From positions 1 through 64,000 of the forward strand of contig CASIAN010000002.1 of NCBI GenBank assembly GCA_949372595.1: DNA of 64,000 nucleotides, written 5' to 3'. Source of the DNA: CPC320 sp002336405 (lineage in GTDB: Bacteria > Pseudomonadota > Alphaproteobacteria > Rhodobacterales > Rhodobacteraceae). The notes beneath the pieces were generated by a model, which was not told the DNA's origin, ran no database searches, and worked only from the letters and a program-made list of their open reading frames with translations. Position 1 is the stretch's first letter. Each line of letters opens with the position of its first letter. Made by a program: the position numbers and the translations under genes. This document shows, piece by piece, positions 17,742 through 26,525 of this stretch.

Positions 17742-19049
17742 TCATCGCTCTCGAAAGGCTTTTGCAAAGTAATTGCTTAAGGGTTTTATCAAATATGTAA
17801 GTGGGGAGCGGTCATTGGTTTTGATATAGGTTTCTACAGGCATTCCTGGCCGAAGGCTTACCCCTTCGGGCAAGCGCGCGGTTTCGCCCTGTGTCAGAGC
17901 AATCTCAACGCGGTAATACGATCCCCCCGCCGCGTCGTTTTGAAAGGTGTCGGCTGAAATCTGGGTGACCTGACCCAGAAGTTCGGGTGTGATGTTTTGG
18001 TCAAGTGCAGAGAACCGCAAAAAGACGGCTTGGCCGACGGACAGCTGATCAATATAAATTGGTGCTACCTGTGCTGCGACCACGAGGGGCCGGTCCTGCG
18101 GCACTATATAAAGCACCGGCTCTGCGGCGCGGATCACCGCGCGCAGGGCAAAGACCTGCAGGCCATAAACGATGCCTGAAACTGGCGCTTTAATTTCCAG
18201 TTGAGCAAGTTGTTCCTTCAGGGCGCGGCGTTGCTCGGTCAGTTCCATCTCGCGGTAGTGTTGATCCCTGAGGTGAGAGATGGCGGTCTCACGGCGGGTG
18301 CTGCCGATTTTGAAAGTCTCAATTTCAATTTCGGTGATCAGCCCTTCGGCTTGCGCTTTTCTGGCAATCAATTCACCCAACATACCCTGTAACCGCGCCT
18401 GTTCGCGTTTCAGCTCTCGAACGCGGGCCGCTTGTGTCAATCCGCGCTCAAATAAATTGACCTGATCCTTCAGATCTTGTTCGATCAATTCGATCTGTCG
18501 CGCCGCAGCAGTTTTTTGGGCGGTGATACCGATGATCTGATCTGCAATCTGGCCGCGACGTTTGCCCAACTGCGCCATCTGTTGCGATAAAGAGGTATTG
18601 CGTGCCGCAAACAAACGCCTCTGGCCTTGCATCAGACCCTGCAGTCTTGTGTCACGCTTTGAGGCCTTTCGCAGCACGGGGTCGAAAGCAATTGTCTTGC
18701 GGCCTTCACGTTCGGCCTCAAGCCGCCCGCGCCGCGCCATCACTTCAAATAATAACCCTTCTAGGATTAAAAGTTCAGACAAATGCTGGTTGGGATCAAG
18801 CGTCATCAGGGTGTCACCGGCGTTGACCCGTATCCCTTCCTTGACGGCAAGGCTTGCGACCACGCCACCATTTGGATGTTGAACAACTTGTCGGTTTTGC
18901 GCAACTTCAACGCGGCCACTGGCGATGATTGCCCCTGAAATGCGGGTCAACGCGGCCCAGCCGCCACCTGCCCCAAGCAGCACAATCAGCGTGAGAACCC
19001 CTAGGGCAACCGTGCCGTGCGCGCGCAGCGGATCAGTTTTGGGGCTCAC
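17742..19049 (-). CDS. HlyD-family type I secretion membrane fusion protein
   Basis: This 435-residue adaptor has one N-terminal transmembrane helix (about residues 13-33) and a split lipoyl/beta-barrel with 'ASGRVEVAQNRQVVQHPNGG'. A long coiled-coil hairpin (about residues 90-265) is rich in Glu, Gln, Leu and Arg. The C-terminal beta domain ends in 'RPGMPVETYIKT', the classic HlyD/PrtE end. It links the inner-membrane ATPase to a TolC-type outer-membrane channel. Its start overlaps the ATPase stop by 4 bp. No TolC gene is present in the window. Confidence 0.9.
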   Translation of the reverse strand: MSPKTDPLRAHGTVALGVLTLIVLLGAGGGWAALTRISGAIIASGRVEVAQNRQVVQHPNGGVVASLAVKEGIRVNAGDTLMTLDPNQHLSELLILEGLLFEVMARRGRLEAEREGRKTIAFDPVLRKASKRDTRLQGLMQGQRRLFAARNTSLSQQMAQLGKRRGQIADQIIGITAQKTAAARQIELIEQDLKDQVNLFERGLTQAARVRELKREQARLQGMLGELIARKAQAEGLITEIEIETFKIGSTRRETAISHLRDQHYREMELTEQRRALKEQLAQLEIKAPVSGIVYGLQVFALRAVIRAAEPVLYIVPQDRPLVVAAQVAPIYIDQLSVGQAVFLRFSALDQNITPELLGQVTQISADTFQNDAAGGSYYRVEIALTQGETARLPEGVSLRPGMPVETYIKTNDRSPLTYLIKPLSNYFAKAFRER

Positions 19050-20803
19050 CGCAGGCCTGTGCTGTTTGTTCCGGCGGCCCGGGCGATACTGTGATGGTTT
19101 TGAACCATCGAAGCGAGTATTCGATCACGAGGTCCAAAAGCGGTTTGCCCGCCGTCTTCGAGAACCAGTAAAATGTCACATTCCGCAATCGCGGTGGGCC
19201 GGTGCGCCATAATGATAATAGATTTTTGGATGGCCTTCATTTGCTGAATTGTCGTGTTTAATGCCGCGTTTCCAACGTTGTCGAGATTTGAATTTGGCTC
19301 ATCTAAAATCAGAATAACCGGGTCGCTGTATAGCGCGCGTGCCAGACCAATCCGTTGCATTTGACCGCCAGATAATTGCATCCCGTCACCGCCAAGGATT
19401 GTGTCATAGCCATCTGGTAAATGCAGGATCATTTCATGCGCACCGGCTTTCTGAGCTGCGCAGGCAACGCGTTGGGGGTCTGGTACCGATATCATGCGTG
19501 CAATATTTTGGGTAATACTGCCGTCAAAGAAATGTATGTGTTGCGGAAGATACCCGATATAGGCGCCCCGCAGGCTGGGGTCATAGTGATGAAGAGATGC
19601 GCCATCCAGCCGTATTGTGCCGCCAGCGGGTGACCAGATGGTGGTGAGTGCCTTTGCCAACGTGGATTTGCCCGCGCCCGAGGGCCCAATAACCCCCAGT
19701 GCCTGACCTGGAAAAATACTGAAATTTATCAATTTAAGAGAGGCCTGCATTTTTTGTGGTGGGATCACGGTGAGATTTTTTACTTCAAGCTTTGCACTGG
19801 GTTGGGGCAGCACCGTACGCAGTTGCACCGGCGGCACTTGCGTCAGCAATGCGGCAAGACTGTTCCAGCCAAGCCGTGCTTGCACAAATAACGGCCGTTG
19901 ATTAATCAGCGTTTCAATCGGCGCCAGCGCCCGCCCCATCAAGACAGAGCTGGCGATCATAACCCCCGGGGACACGGCATTTTGCAAAACAAGATAGGCG
20001 CCCAGCCCCAAGATGGCAGATTGTAAGAACATACGGATGGTTTTTGTGGCCGCCCCGAAAGCGCCAGCCAAATCGGTGGCTGCCAGTTGTGTCAATAAAG
20101 CTCTGCGTCGCTTTGTCTGCCAGAGCGTATAGCTTGCTTGATGCATACCCATGCTTTGGACCATGTGGGCCTCTGTCTGGATTTGGTCGGACAGTTTGTT
20201 AGCGTGATAAAGTCCCCGGTGTGCTTGGGCCAACACCCTGCGGCTGGTCCATTGGTTTAGCAGCGCGAGCGCAACCAATATACCGACCGCTGCGAGGGCA
20301 AAAGACCCTAGCAGTGGATGGAACATCCAGATGCCGGCTATAAATATGGGTGTCCATGGCAGATCAAACAGTGCGATTGATGCGGGTGAAGACACCCATC
20401 TTTGTATGGCATCGAGGTCCCGCAACCCGCTCCCCTTTTCTTTATCATGGGTGGATGATGTGCTCAGTGCTGCGTTGAACACGCGTTTTTCAAGAGCTTG
20501 CTGGAAACGCGCACCAGCTCTGGCCATCAGCCGAGAGCGGCAACAGTCAAGAACTCCTGTTATCAAATATAAAAATGTGATTAATCCAGTGAGAACAAGC
20601 AGCGTGGCAACAGATCGGCTGCTTAGCACCCGGTCATAGACCTGCAGCATGTACAATGGTCCGGCCAGCATCAGCAGATTGACAAAAATACTGAACCCTG
20701 CCGTCGCGCCAACCAGCGGCCTGCACTGACGTTGCGCTTGCTGCAATTCTGTGTGGCCCGGTGTGGTGATTGAGGGGTTCATTGATGAGAGTATTTGTGC
20801 CAT
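19046..20803 (-). CDS. Type I secretion system permease/ATPase (PrtD/HlyB family)
   Basis: This 585-residue half-transporter has an N-terminal membrane domain of about 300 residues with 'LYMLQVYDRVLSSRSV', diagnostic of PrtD-type exporters. The nucleotide-binding domain carries Walker A 'GPSGAGKST' (about residue 373), the ABC signature 'LSGGQMQR', Walker B 'VILILDEP' and the H-loop 'MAHRP'. It lacks the C39-like domain of HlyB, as expected for the PrtD class that exports RTX/GGXGXD-type or S-layer proteins. No RTX substrate gene is adjacent, so the cargo is encoded elsewhere. Confidence 0.9.
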   Translation of the reverse strand: MAQILSSMNPSITTPGHTELQQAQRQCRPLVGATAGFSIFVNLLMLAGPLYMLQVYDRVLSSRSVATLLVLTGLITFLYLITGVLDCCRSRLMARAGARFQQALEKRVFNAALSTSSTHDKEKGSGLRDLDAIQRWVSSPASIALFDLPWTPIFIAGIWMFHPLLGSFALAAVGILVALALLNQWTSRRVLAQAHRGLYHANKLSDQIQTEAHMVQSMGMHQASYTLWQTKRRRALLTQLAATDLAGAFGAATKTIRMFLQSAILGLGAYLVLQNAVSPGVMIASSVLMGRALAPIETLINQRPLFVQARLGWNSLAALLTQVPPVQLRTVLPQPSAKLEVKNLTVIPPQKMQASLKLINFSIFPGQALGVIGPSGAGKSTLAKALTTIWSPAGGTIRLDGASLHHYDPSLRGAYIGYLPQHIHFFDGSITQNIARMISVPDPQRVACAAQKAGAHEMILHLPDGYDTILGGDGMQLSGGQMQRIGLARALYSDPVILILDEPNSNLDNVGNAALNTTIQQMKAIQKSIIIMAHRPTAIAECDILLVLEDGGQTAFGPRDRILASMVQNHHSIARAAGTNSTGLR

Positions 20804-20937
20804 TTTATGTCTTTTTGATTGTTCTGGGCGCGAGTATCCAGCAATCGGGTTAAAAATTTTGTCATGTTTTTAAAAAGGCAGCTGAAAAAGTCCTGGAGGT
20901 GTTGGTTTAGCGTGATAAATCCGTTAAAGAATCCTAA

Positions 20938-21735
20938 ATGGCTCCTAGAATCGACAGAGTGCGCATGTTTAAAAATCTATATCCTGTTTTACTTGCCACT
21001 GTGCTGTCTGTCGGGGCAGCCTTTGGACTGTCGGGGTGCGCAGCGCCGTCCAACCCAACGGTCGCATCCTCTGATGATCCGTATGAGGCGCAAAACCGCA
21101 AGGTGCATGCATTCAACCGGCAGCTCGATAAAGAAATTGTCCGCCCTGTGAGCAAAACCTATGTGGCTGTGGTGCCGCCAGAGGGGCAAATTGTGGTCAG
21201 CAATTTTGCCGATAACTTGGCTTTGCCAAGTTCGATTGTGAACAATCTTTTACAGGGTAACATTCAGGGCGCTGGCCAGAATACACTGCGATTCGTGGTT
21301 AACAGTACGTTGGGATTGGCGGGTATGTTTGACCCGTCCAGCGATTTTGGGCTTATAGAAGACAGCTCAGATTTTGGGGAGACTTTGCACGTTTGGAATG
21401 CGCCGCAGGGCGCCTACCTAGAACTGCCGGTTCTAGGGCCGTCGAGCCAGCGCGCCGCGGTGGGAACAGTGGTCGATTTCATCACCAATCCGTTGGGAAA
21501 TATTTCGAATAGCCACTATCGCAAATACAGCCGCACTGCACAGGTTGCCGCCGCACTTGGTAAACGCAGCCAATACGGATCTACGATTGATGCTGTCTTG
21601 TACGATAGCGCCGACAGTTATTCGCAATCACGGTTATTTTACTTACAAAACCGGAATTTTACACTGGGCGGAACCGACGAGACCGAGTATGATGACGCAT
21701 ACTTCGACCCATACGAGGATATTTATGCAGAGTAA
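20938..21735 (+). CDS. mlaA: MlaA/VacJ-family outer-membrane lipoprotein
   Basis: The lipoprotein has the MlaA core: 'DPYEAQNRKVHAFNRQLDKE' followed by 'LALPSSIVNNLLQGNIQGA' and 'FVVNSTLGLAGMFDPSSD'. A lipobox (LSGC) follows a hydrophobic signal. MlaA sits in the outer membrane and moves mislocalised phospholipids to periplasmic MlaC. The ATG at 20965 (MFKNLYPV) gives a more conventional signal peptide than 20938, but neither has a convincing Shine-Dalgarno, so the start is open. The 3' end overlaps the MlaC gene by 11 bp. Confidence 0.9.
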   Translation: MAPRIDRVRMFKNLYPVLLATVLSVGAAFGLSGCAAPSNPTVASSDDPYEAQNRKVHAFNRQLDKEIVRPVSKTYVAVVPPEGQIVVSNFADNLALPSSIVNNLLQGNIQGAGQNTLRFVVNSTLGLAGMFDPSSDFGLIEDSSDFGETLHVWNAPQGAYLELPVLGPSSQRAAVGTVVDFITNPLGNISNSHYRKYSRTAQVAAALGKRSQYGSTIDAVLYDSADSYSQSRLFYLQNRNFTLGGTDETEYDDAYFDPYEDIYAE

Positions 21736-22330
21736 ACTTTCACGTCGTGAAGCTTTGGCTGGTGGCTGCGCTCTGATCTTGGCGCCAGCTGCGGCAAGCC
21801 CGCTTTGGGCAATGTCCAAGGCTGAGGCAACGGATCTGGTGGATAAGTTGGTGGCGGATATCAACAAGGTGGTGGCCTCTGGCAAAAGCGACGCCAAGAT
21901 GTTTGCTGATTTCGAACGAATTTTTGGCACCTATGCGGATGTGAAGACCATTGCTCGGTACGGTTTGGGGGTTGACGGTCGCCGCGCCAGCAAATCCCAA
22001 ATGCGCGCTTTCACAAAGGGGTTTCAGGGTTATATCGCGCGGAAATACGGCAAACAGTTTAAAGATTTTGTCGGCGGCGAGATAAAGGTCAAAAGCACGC
22101 GTAAAGTCAAAAGCTTCTTTGAGGTGAAAGCCACTGCGCATCTGAAAGGGAAGGCGCCAGTTGAAATTGCCTTTCTCGTATCTGATAAATCTGGAAAAGA
22201 CCTGTTCTTCAATCTCTTTGTTGAGGGGGTCAACATGTTGCTGGCAGAGCGTACTGAAATCGGTGCTATGCTTGACCGGCGTCGCGGCAATCTTGACAAG
22301 ATGATTGCCGATCTGCTCAAAGCAGGCTAA
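21725..22330 (+). CDS. mlaC: MlaC/Ttg2D-family periplasmic lipid-transfer protein
   Basis: The 201-residue protein starts inside the mlaA end. A longer in-frame reading from 21545 overlaps mlaA deeply and is not credible. The N-terminus carries a twin-arginine-like signal ('LSRREALAGG' plus a hydrophobic stretch), unlike the Sec signal of E. coli MlaC. The mature part shows the MlaC pattern: 'YADVKTIARYGLGVDGR', then 'FFNLFVEGVNMLLAERTEIG' near the C-terminus. It should shuttle phospholipid between MlaA and the inner-membrane MlaFEDB complex, which is not encoded in this window. Confidence 0.87.
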   Translation: MQSKLSRREALAGGCALILAPAAASPLWAMSKAEATDLVDKLVADINKVVASGKSDAKMFADFERIFGTYADVKTIARYGLGVDGRRASKSQMRAFTKGFQGYIARKYGKQFKDFVGGEIKVKSTRKVKSFFEVKATAHLKGKAPVEIAFLVSDKSGKDLFFNLFVEGVNMLLAERTEIGAMLDRRRGNLDKMIADLLKAG

Positions 22331-24531
22331 TTCTGTCCAAATAAACCGTTTAGAAACCGTGTTAAAGCCGTCTCGCGCGGTTTAGAAGCCTGTTTTGGGT
22401 TAAGCGTCTGTGGCTGGGTGATGGGTGTTCCGCCAACTAACCGTATCTGGTCTTGGCTCTGTGTGGGGCGCAGCATTGGCAGCGGTCTGGCGGGAACACC
22501 ATCGTAAACCCGTCGCATGGTCTCGCGCCATATTTCTGCGGGCAATCCGCCGCCTGTGACCCCGGACAGGGGGGTGTTATCATCATATCCCATCCAGACG
22601 CCGGCAACGTAATCAGCGGTAAACCCGATAAACCATGCGTCGCGAGCCGCCTGAGTGGTTCCGGTTTTGCCTGCCACTTCAACGCCTTCAAGGGCGGCCT
22701 GGCGACCGGTGCCATCCTGAACCACCTTGTGCATCATAAAGATCAGCTCGCGCGCGACACTCTCGCGGATCACCCTCTCTCCGATACCGCCATCTGCCCC
22801 GATGACGGGCTCTTTTGCATTCAAAAGCCGCAGTTCTTTTAACCCAAAGGGTGTTACAGAAGACCCGCCGTTGAGAATGCCGGCATAAGCCCCAACCATT
22901 TCCAGCAGGGTTGCCTCTGAGGCACCCAGCGCAAGTGCTGGGCCGGTGGCCAGCGCGCTGGTGATGCCAAAATCATTGGCAATGCGGCGAACATTTTCGC
23001 GCCCAACGGCCTCACTGACCCGCACAGCGGGGATGTTTAAGGACCCTGCCAAAGCTTCGGTCAATGTAACTTGGCCCCGAAATTTTTTAGTATAATTCTT
23101 CGGTGTCCAAGGTCCTGAGCCGGAAATGTTCAATGTGAGAGGTGTATCGTCCACTATGTCGTTATGACTATAGCCCAGTTCCAACGCGGTGGCATAGACA
23201 AATGGCTTGAACGCAGATCCGGTTTGCCGGTTGGCTTGCGTGGCGCGATTGAAAACGCCTGAGACGATATTTTCACGGCCACCAACCATCGCGCGCACTG
23301 CGCCGTCGGGAGACATAACCACAATAGCAGCCTGTGCCTTTGAGCCTTTGGTAACGCTTTTGGAAAACACCGCTTGCAGGGCGGTTTCCGCGGCTGTCTG
23401 GATTCGCTGGTCGAGGGTGGTTTTGACAATCACATCCTCAGTTGTCTTGCGGGTGAAAAACTCTGGACCGCTCGACATCACCCAATCGGCAAAATAGCCA
23501 CCAGCGCGTGCTTTGGCGGCGGGCGACAGCCGCGCCGGTTCGTTCAGGGCCTCTTGAGCTTTGGCGCGTGTGAGGTAATTTTGGTCGCGCATCAGCCCAA
23601 TAATCACGCTGGCCCTGTTCTGAGACCTAACGAGGTTATTGGTTGGCGCATAGCGCGTGGGGGCCACCAGCAAACCGGCCAGCATGGCGCTTTCGGCGGG
23701 TGTCACCCGTGCTGCGGGTTTGCCAAAATAGCGTTGACTGGCCGCTTCAAAACCCCGCGCTCCGGCACCAAGAAAGGCCCGGTTAAGATAGATCGTGAGA
23801 ATTTCATCCTTAGAGTATTTGATCTCCATCGACAGTGCATATACCGCTTCGCGTATTTTGCGCCAAAGCGACCCTGTGCGGCAGTCGGCCTCATAGAGAG
23901 CTTCGCTGTCCCATTTGGTTGTATCATAGGGTCGGCCAAGACAGAGCAATTTTGCAACTTGCTGGGTGATGGTCGACCCCCCATGACCCGATAACGGCCC
24001 GCGGCCTTCTCGCAAATTGATCCGCACCGCGCTGGCAACGCCACGGGGGCTGATGCCAATATGGCTGTAAAATCGGCGGTCTTCAGTTGCTATCACGGCG
24101 TTTCGCAAATGGTGCGAAACGGTTTGCGCTGTGACGCGCCCGCCGTATTGGTCGCCACGCCAAGCAAACACTTTGCTGTATCGGTCTTGCAGCGTCACAG
24201 AGCCTCGTGCCCTCCCGTCGAGCAACTGGTCGGCCTCGGGAAGGGTGCGATAATTTAGTAAGACTGCAACGCCAACCAAAAGCGATATGAGGACGGTGAT
24301 CCGCCAACTGAAAGCCCAAAAAAGGCTTAAAACAAACCTTGGCAACCAAAGTACGATCCGCATCGCCCGCCAAATCCATGAACCCTTGTTGTGCGCGCGT
24401 GTTTTGGAGCTTTTGCCAACTGTGATTTTGGCGGGTTTTTTTGCGCTGGTCTCAAGGCTTGTTTGCGGGGTCGATTGGGCATAGCGCCGCTCGGCAATGA
24501 GCTTTGGTTTTTTGCGCTTTGCGTCACTCAT
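22327..24531 (-). CDS. Class A penicillin-binding protein, PBP1A type
   Basis: This 734-residue bifunctional cell-wall synthase has a basic cytoplasmic tail (about residues 1-60), one transmembrane helix and a GT51 transglycosylase domain with 'ATEDRRFYSHIGISPRG' (catalytic Glu about residue 152) and 'GGSTITQQVAKLL'. The transpeptidase domain has catalytic SxxK in 'TGSAFKPFVY' (about residue 440), SxN in 'GSLNIP' and KTG in 'VAGKTGTTQ'. A short basic C-terminal tail follows. It polymerises and cross-links peptidoglycan. It is convergent with mlaC with a 4-bp overlap of the two stop codons. The gene name (mrcA versus pbpF/pbp1C) is not decided here. Confidence 0.92.
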   Translation of the reverse strand: MSDAKRKKPKLIAERRYAQSTPQTSLETSAKKPAKITVGKSSKTRAHNKGSWIWRAMRIVLWLPRFVLSLFWAFSWRITVLISLLVGVAVLLNYRTLPEADQLLDGRARGSVTLQDRYSKVFAWRGDQYGGRVTAQTVSHHLRNAVIATEDRRFYSHIGISPRGVASAVRINLREGRGPLSGHGGSTITQQVAKLLCLGRPYDTTKWDSEALYEADCRTGSLWRKIREAVYALSMEIKYSKDEILTIYLNRAFLGAGARGFEAASQRYFGKPAARVTPAESAMLAGLLVAPTRYAPTNNLVRSQNRASVIIGLMRDQNYLTRAKAQEALNEPARLSPAAKARAGGYFADWVMSSGPEFFTRKTTEDVIVKTTLDQRIQTAAETALQAVFSKSVTKGSKAQAAIVVMSPDGAVRAMVGGRENIVSGVFNRATQANRQTGSAFKPFVYATALELGYSHNDIVDDTPLTLNISGSGPWTPKNYTKKFRGQVTLTEALAGSLNIPAVRVSEAVGRENVRRIANDFGITSALATGPALALGASEATLLEMVGAYAGILNGGSSVTPFGLKELRLLNAKEPVIGADGGIGERVIRESVARELIFMMHKVVQDGTGRQAALEGVEVAGKTGTTQAARDAWFIGFTADYVAGVWMGYDDNTPLSGVTGGGLPAEIWRETMRRVYDGVPARPLPMLRPTQSQDQIRLVGGTPITQPQTLNPKQASKPRETALTRFLNGLFGQN

Positions 24532-24781
24532 TTTTTTGCCCGTTACGTGCTTTGAAAGGAATTATCATATCGGTGTTTATAGGTGTTGTGGAGAGTAGGA
24601 GATACCCCAATGAATTTCAAATACGCCCAATAAATAGACGCAATACTATATACGATTAAATTATAATCATTATTGCCGGAATTACGCGTAATCGCCCCCC
24701 GTAAGCTTCACACACTCCGCATTCTGCCACCCTATTATGACGACTTACCGACGATCAATCCACTAAAAGAAAGGAACAGAT

Positions 24782-25120
24782 GTGAAACTGATCATAGCAA
24801 CGATCAAACCGTTCAAGCTTGATGAAGTACGTGAGGCGCTCACCGATATGGGCGTACGCGGTATGATGGTTACAGAAATTAAAGGGTTTGGGGCCCAATC
24901 GGGGCATACAGAAACCTATCGTGGCGCCGAATATGTCGTGAATTTTGTTCCCAAGATAAAACTTGAACTGGTTGTCGATGCGGCAATGGCAGATCAGGTT
25001 GTTGAAAAAATTACCACCACTGCGCGCACTGGCAAGATTGGTGATGGAAAAATATTCGTCTTAGACGCGGAACAGGTTGTTCGCGTGCGCACCGGTGAAA
25101 CCGGCACCGACGCAATTTGA
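24782..25120 (+). CDS. glnK: PII nitrogen-regulatory protein, GlnK/GlnB type
   Basis: The 112-residue protein begins with GTG (MKLIIATIKPFKLDEV) after AAAGGAACAG. It has the PII T-loop with uridylylation site Tyr51 in 'TYRGAEY' and the C-terminal signature 'TGKIGDGKIFVLD'. PII senses 2-oxoglutarate and ATP/ADP and blocks AmtB in nitrogen-replete cells. Placement 28 bp upstream of amtB makes this the GlnK-type paralogue. I did not find a convincing sigma-54 promoter upstream. Confidence 0.93.
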   Translation: MKLIIATIKPFKLDEVREALTDMGVRGMMVTEIKGFGAQSGHTETYRGAEYVVNFVPKIKLELVVDAAMADQVVEKITTTARTGKIGDGKIFVLDAEQVVRVRTGETGTDAI

Positions 25121-25148
25121 TGATGTGCAGTAGCAAAGGAAATATGAG

Positions 25149-26471
25149 ATGAAATTACAAAAAATACTAGCTTTGGCGGCTACGATGATTGCTCTGCCGG
25201 CGGTTGGCTTTGCCCAGGAGGCCCCAAAAGTGGTGCCAACTGATATGATTTGGATTATGAACACATTGTTATTCTTGATTGGTGGATTTTTGGTGTTCTT
25301 TATGGCGGCCGGCTTTGCGATGCTTGAGGCAGGTCTGGTACGCTCGAAAAATGTCACGATGCAACTGACCAAAAATATGGGTTTGTTCAGCATTGCGTGT
25401 TTTGCCTATTACGTGATGGGTTATAATTTGATGTATCCGCTGGGCACATGGGGCATTGAAAACGTGCTTTCGGGCGTCTGGGGTGTCGCCGTGATGGAAG
25501 CCGTTGGGGTCTCTGCTGATGGGGTTGACGATTATGCCTATGCTGCAACCGCGTCGGATTATTTCTTTCAGCTGATGTTCTGCGCAGCGACGGCGTCCAT
25601 TGTGTCGGGTGCTTTGGCCGAACGGATTAAGCTGTGGCCGTTCTTGATCTTTACGGCGCTGTTGACTGGCGCGATTTATCCGTTGCAAGCCTCTTGGAAA
25701 TGGGGTGGTGGATTTCTGGATGCGGCTGGTTTCCTCGATTTTGCAGGCTCGACTGTTGTGCATTCAGTCGGTGGCTGGGCGGCCTTGGCTGGTGCGATGA
25801 TCCTTGGTCCACGCCTGGGCAAATACAAAGATGGCGGCGTTGTGCCAATGCTGGGCTCCAATCTGCCACTGGCCACTTTAGGAACATTTATCCTATGGCT
25901 TGGTTGGTTTGGCTTTAATGGCGGATCGCAACTGGCGATGGGCGCAATTGGCGATATTGCCGATGTGTCACGGATTTTTGTCAACACCAATATGGCGGCT
26001 GCTGCTGGCGCTTTTGTCGCGATGGTTGCGACCCAGCTGAGCTATGGCAAGGTTGATCTGACTATGGTGCTGAACGGTGCTTTGGCCGGTTTGGTGTCGA
26101 TCACTGCCGAGCCGCTGACCCCAACAATGGGCTGGACCTGTTTGATCGGCGGTGTCGGCGGTGTGATTGTCGTCTACGGTGTGCCGCTGCTTGATAAGTT
26201 TAAAATTGACGACGTGGTTGGTGCGATTCCGGTGCATTTGTTTGCCGGTATCTGGGGCACATTGGCGGTTGTATTGACCAACCCTGACGCTGCGCTTGGC
26301 ACACAGCTTTATGGCATTGTGGTTGTTGGGGTATTTACCTTTGCAGTCTCTGGCATCGCTTGGGTCATTTTGAACGCAACCCTTGGCATCCGTGTCAGTG
26401 AAGAGGATGAAATCACTGGCCTTGATACTGCAGAACTTGGAATGGAGGCCTATCCAGATTTTGTAAGATAA
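25149..26471 (+). CDS. amtB: Ammonium transporter AmtB
   Basis: The 440-residue membrane protein has a cleavable signal peptide (ending GFAQ), about eleven transmembrane helices, and Amt/Mep motifs such as 'FFMAAGFAMLEAGLVRSKN' and 'DFAGSTVVHSVGGWAAL' (with the pore His). The twin-His pair is completed by 'AIPVHLFAGIWGT'. It imports ammonium and is regulated by the GlnK trimer encoded just upstream. A strong terminator follows the stop, closing the glnK-amtB unit. Confidence 0.95.
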   Translation: MKLQKILALAATMIALPAVGFAQEAPKVVPTDMIWIMNTLLFLIGGFLVFFMAAGFAMLEAGLVRSKNVTMQLTKNMGLFSIACFAYYVMGYNLMYPLGTWGIENVLSGVWGVAVMEAVGVSADGVDDYAYAATASDYFFQLMFCAATASIVSGALAERIKLWPFLIFTALLTGAIYPLQASWKWGGGFLDAAGFLDFAGSTVVHSVGGWAALAGAMILGPRLGKYKDGGVVPMLGSNLPLATLGTFILWLGWFGFNGGSQLAMGAIGDIADVSRIFVNTNMAAAAGAFVAMVATQLSYGKVDLTMVLNGALAGLVSITAEPLTPTMGWTCLIGGVGGVIVVYGVPLLDKFKIDDVVGAIPVHLFAGIWGTLAVVLTNPDAALGTQLYGIVVVGVFTFAVSGIAWVILNATLGIRVSEEDEITGLDTAELGMEAYPDFVR

Positions 26472-26491
26472 AACGGATGATTTTAACATAG

Positions 26492-26525
26492 AAATCTCCC
26501 GGGCGTTGACTCGGGAGATTTTTTT
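26492..26525 (+). terminator. Rho-independent terminator of glnK-amtB
   Basis: A perfect 10-bp inverted repeat (AAATCTCCCG at 26492-26501 with CGGGAGATTT at 26512-26521) with a 10-base loop leads into a T run. It sits 20 bp beyond the amtB stop. Confidence 0.92.

Noticed and set aside
24532..24781. Sigma-54 promoter search upstream of glnK
   Set aside because: No TGGCAC-N5-TTGC-like element found by eye, although glnK-amtB units are often NtrC/sigma-54 controlled.
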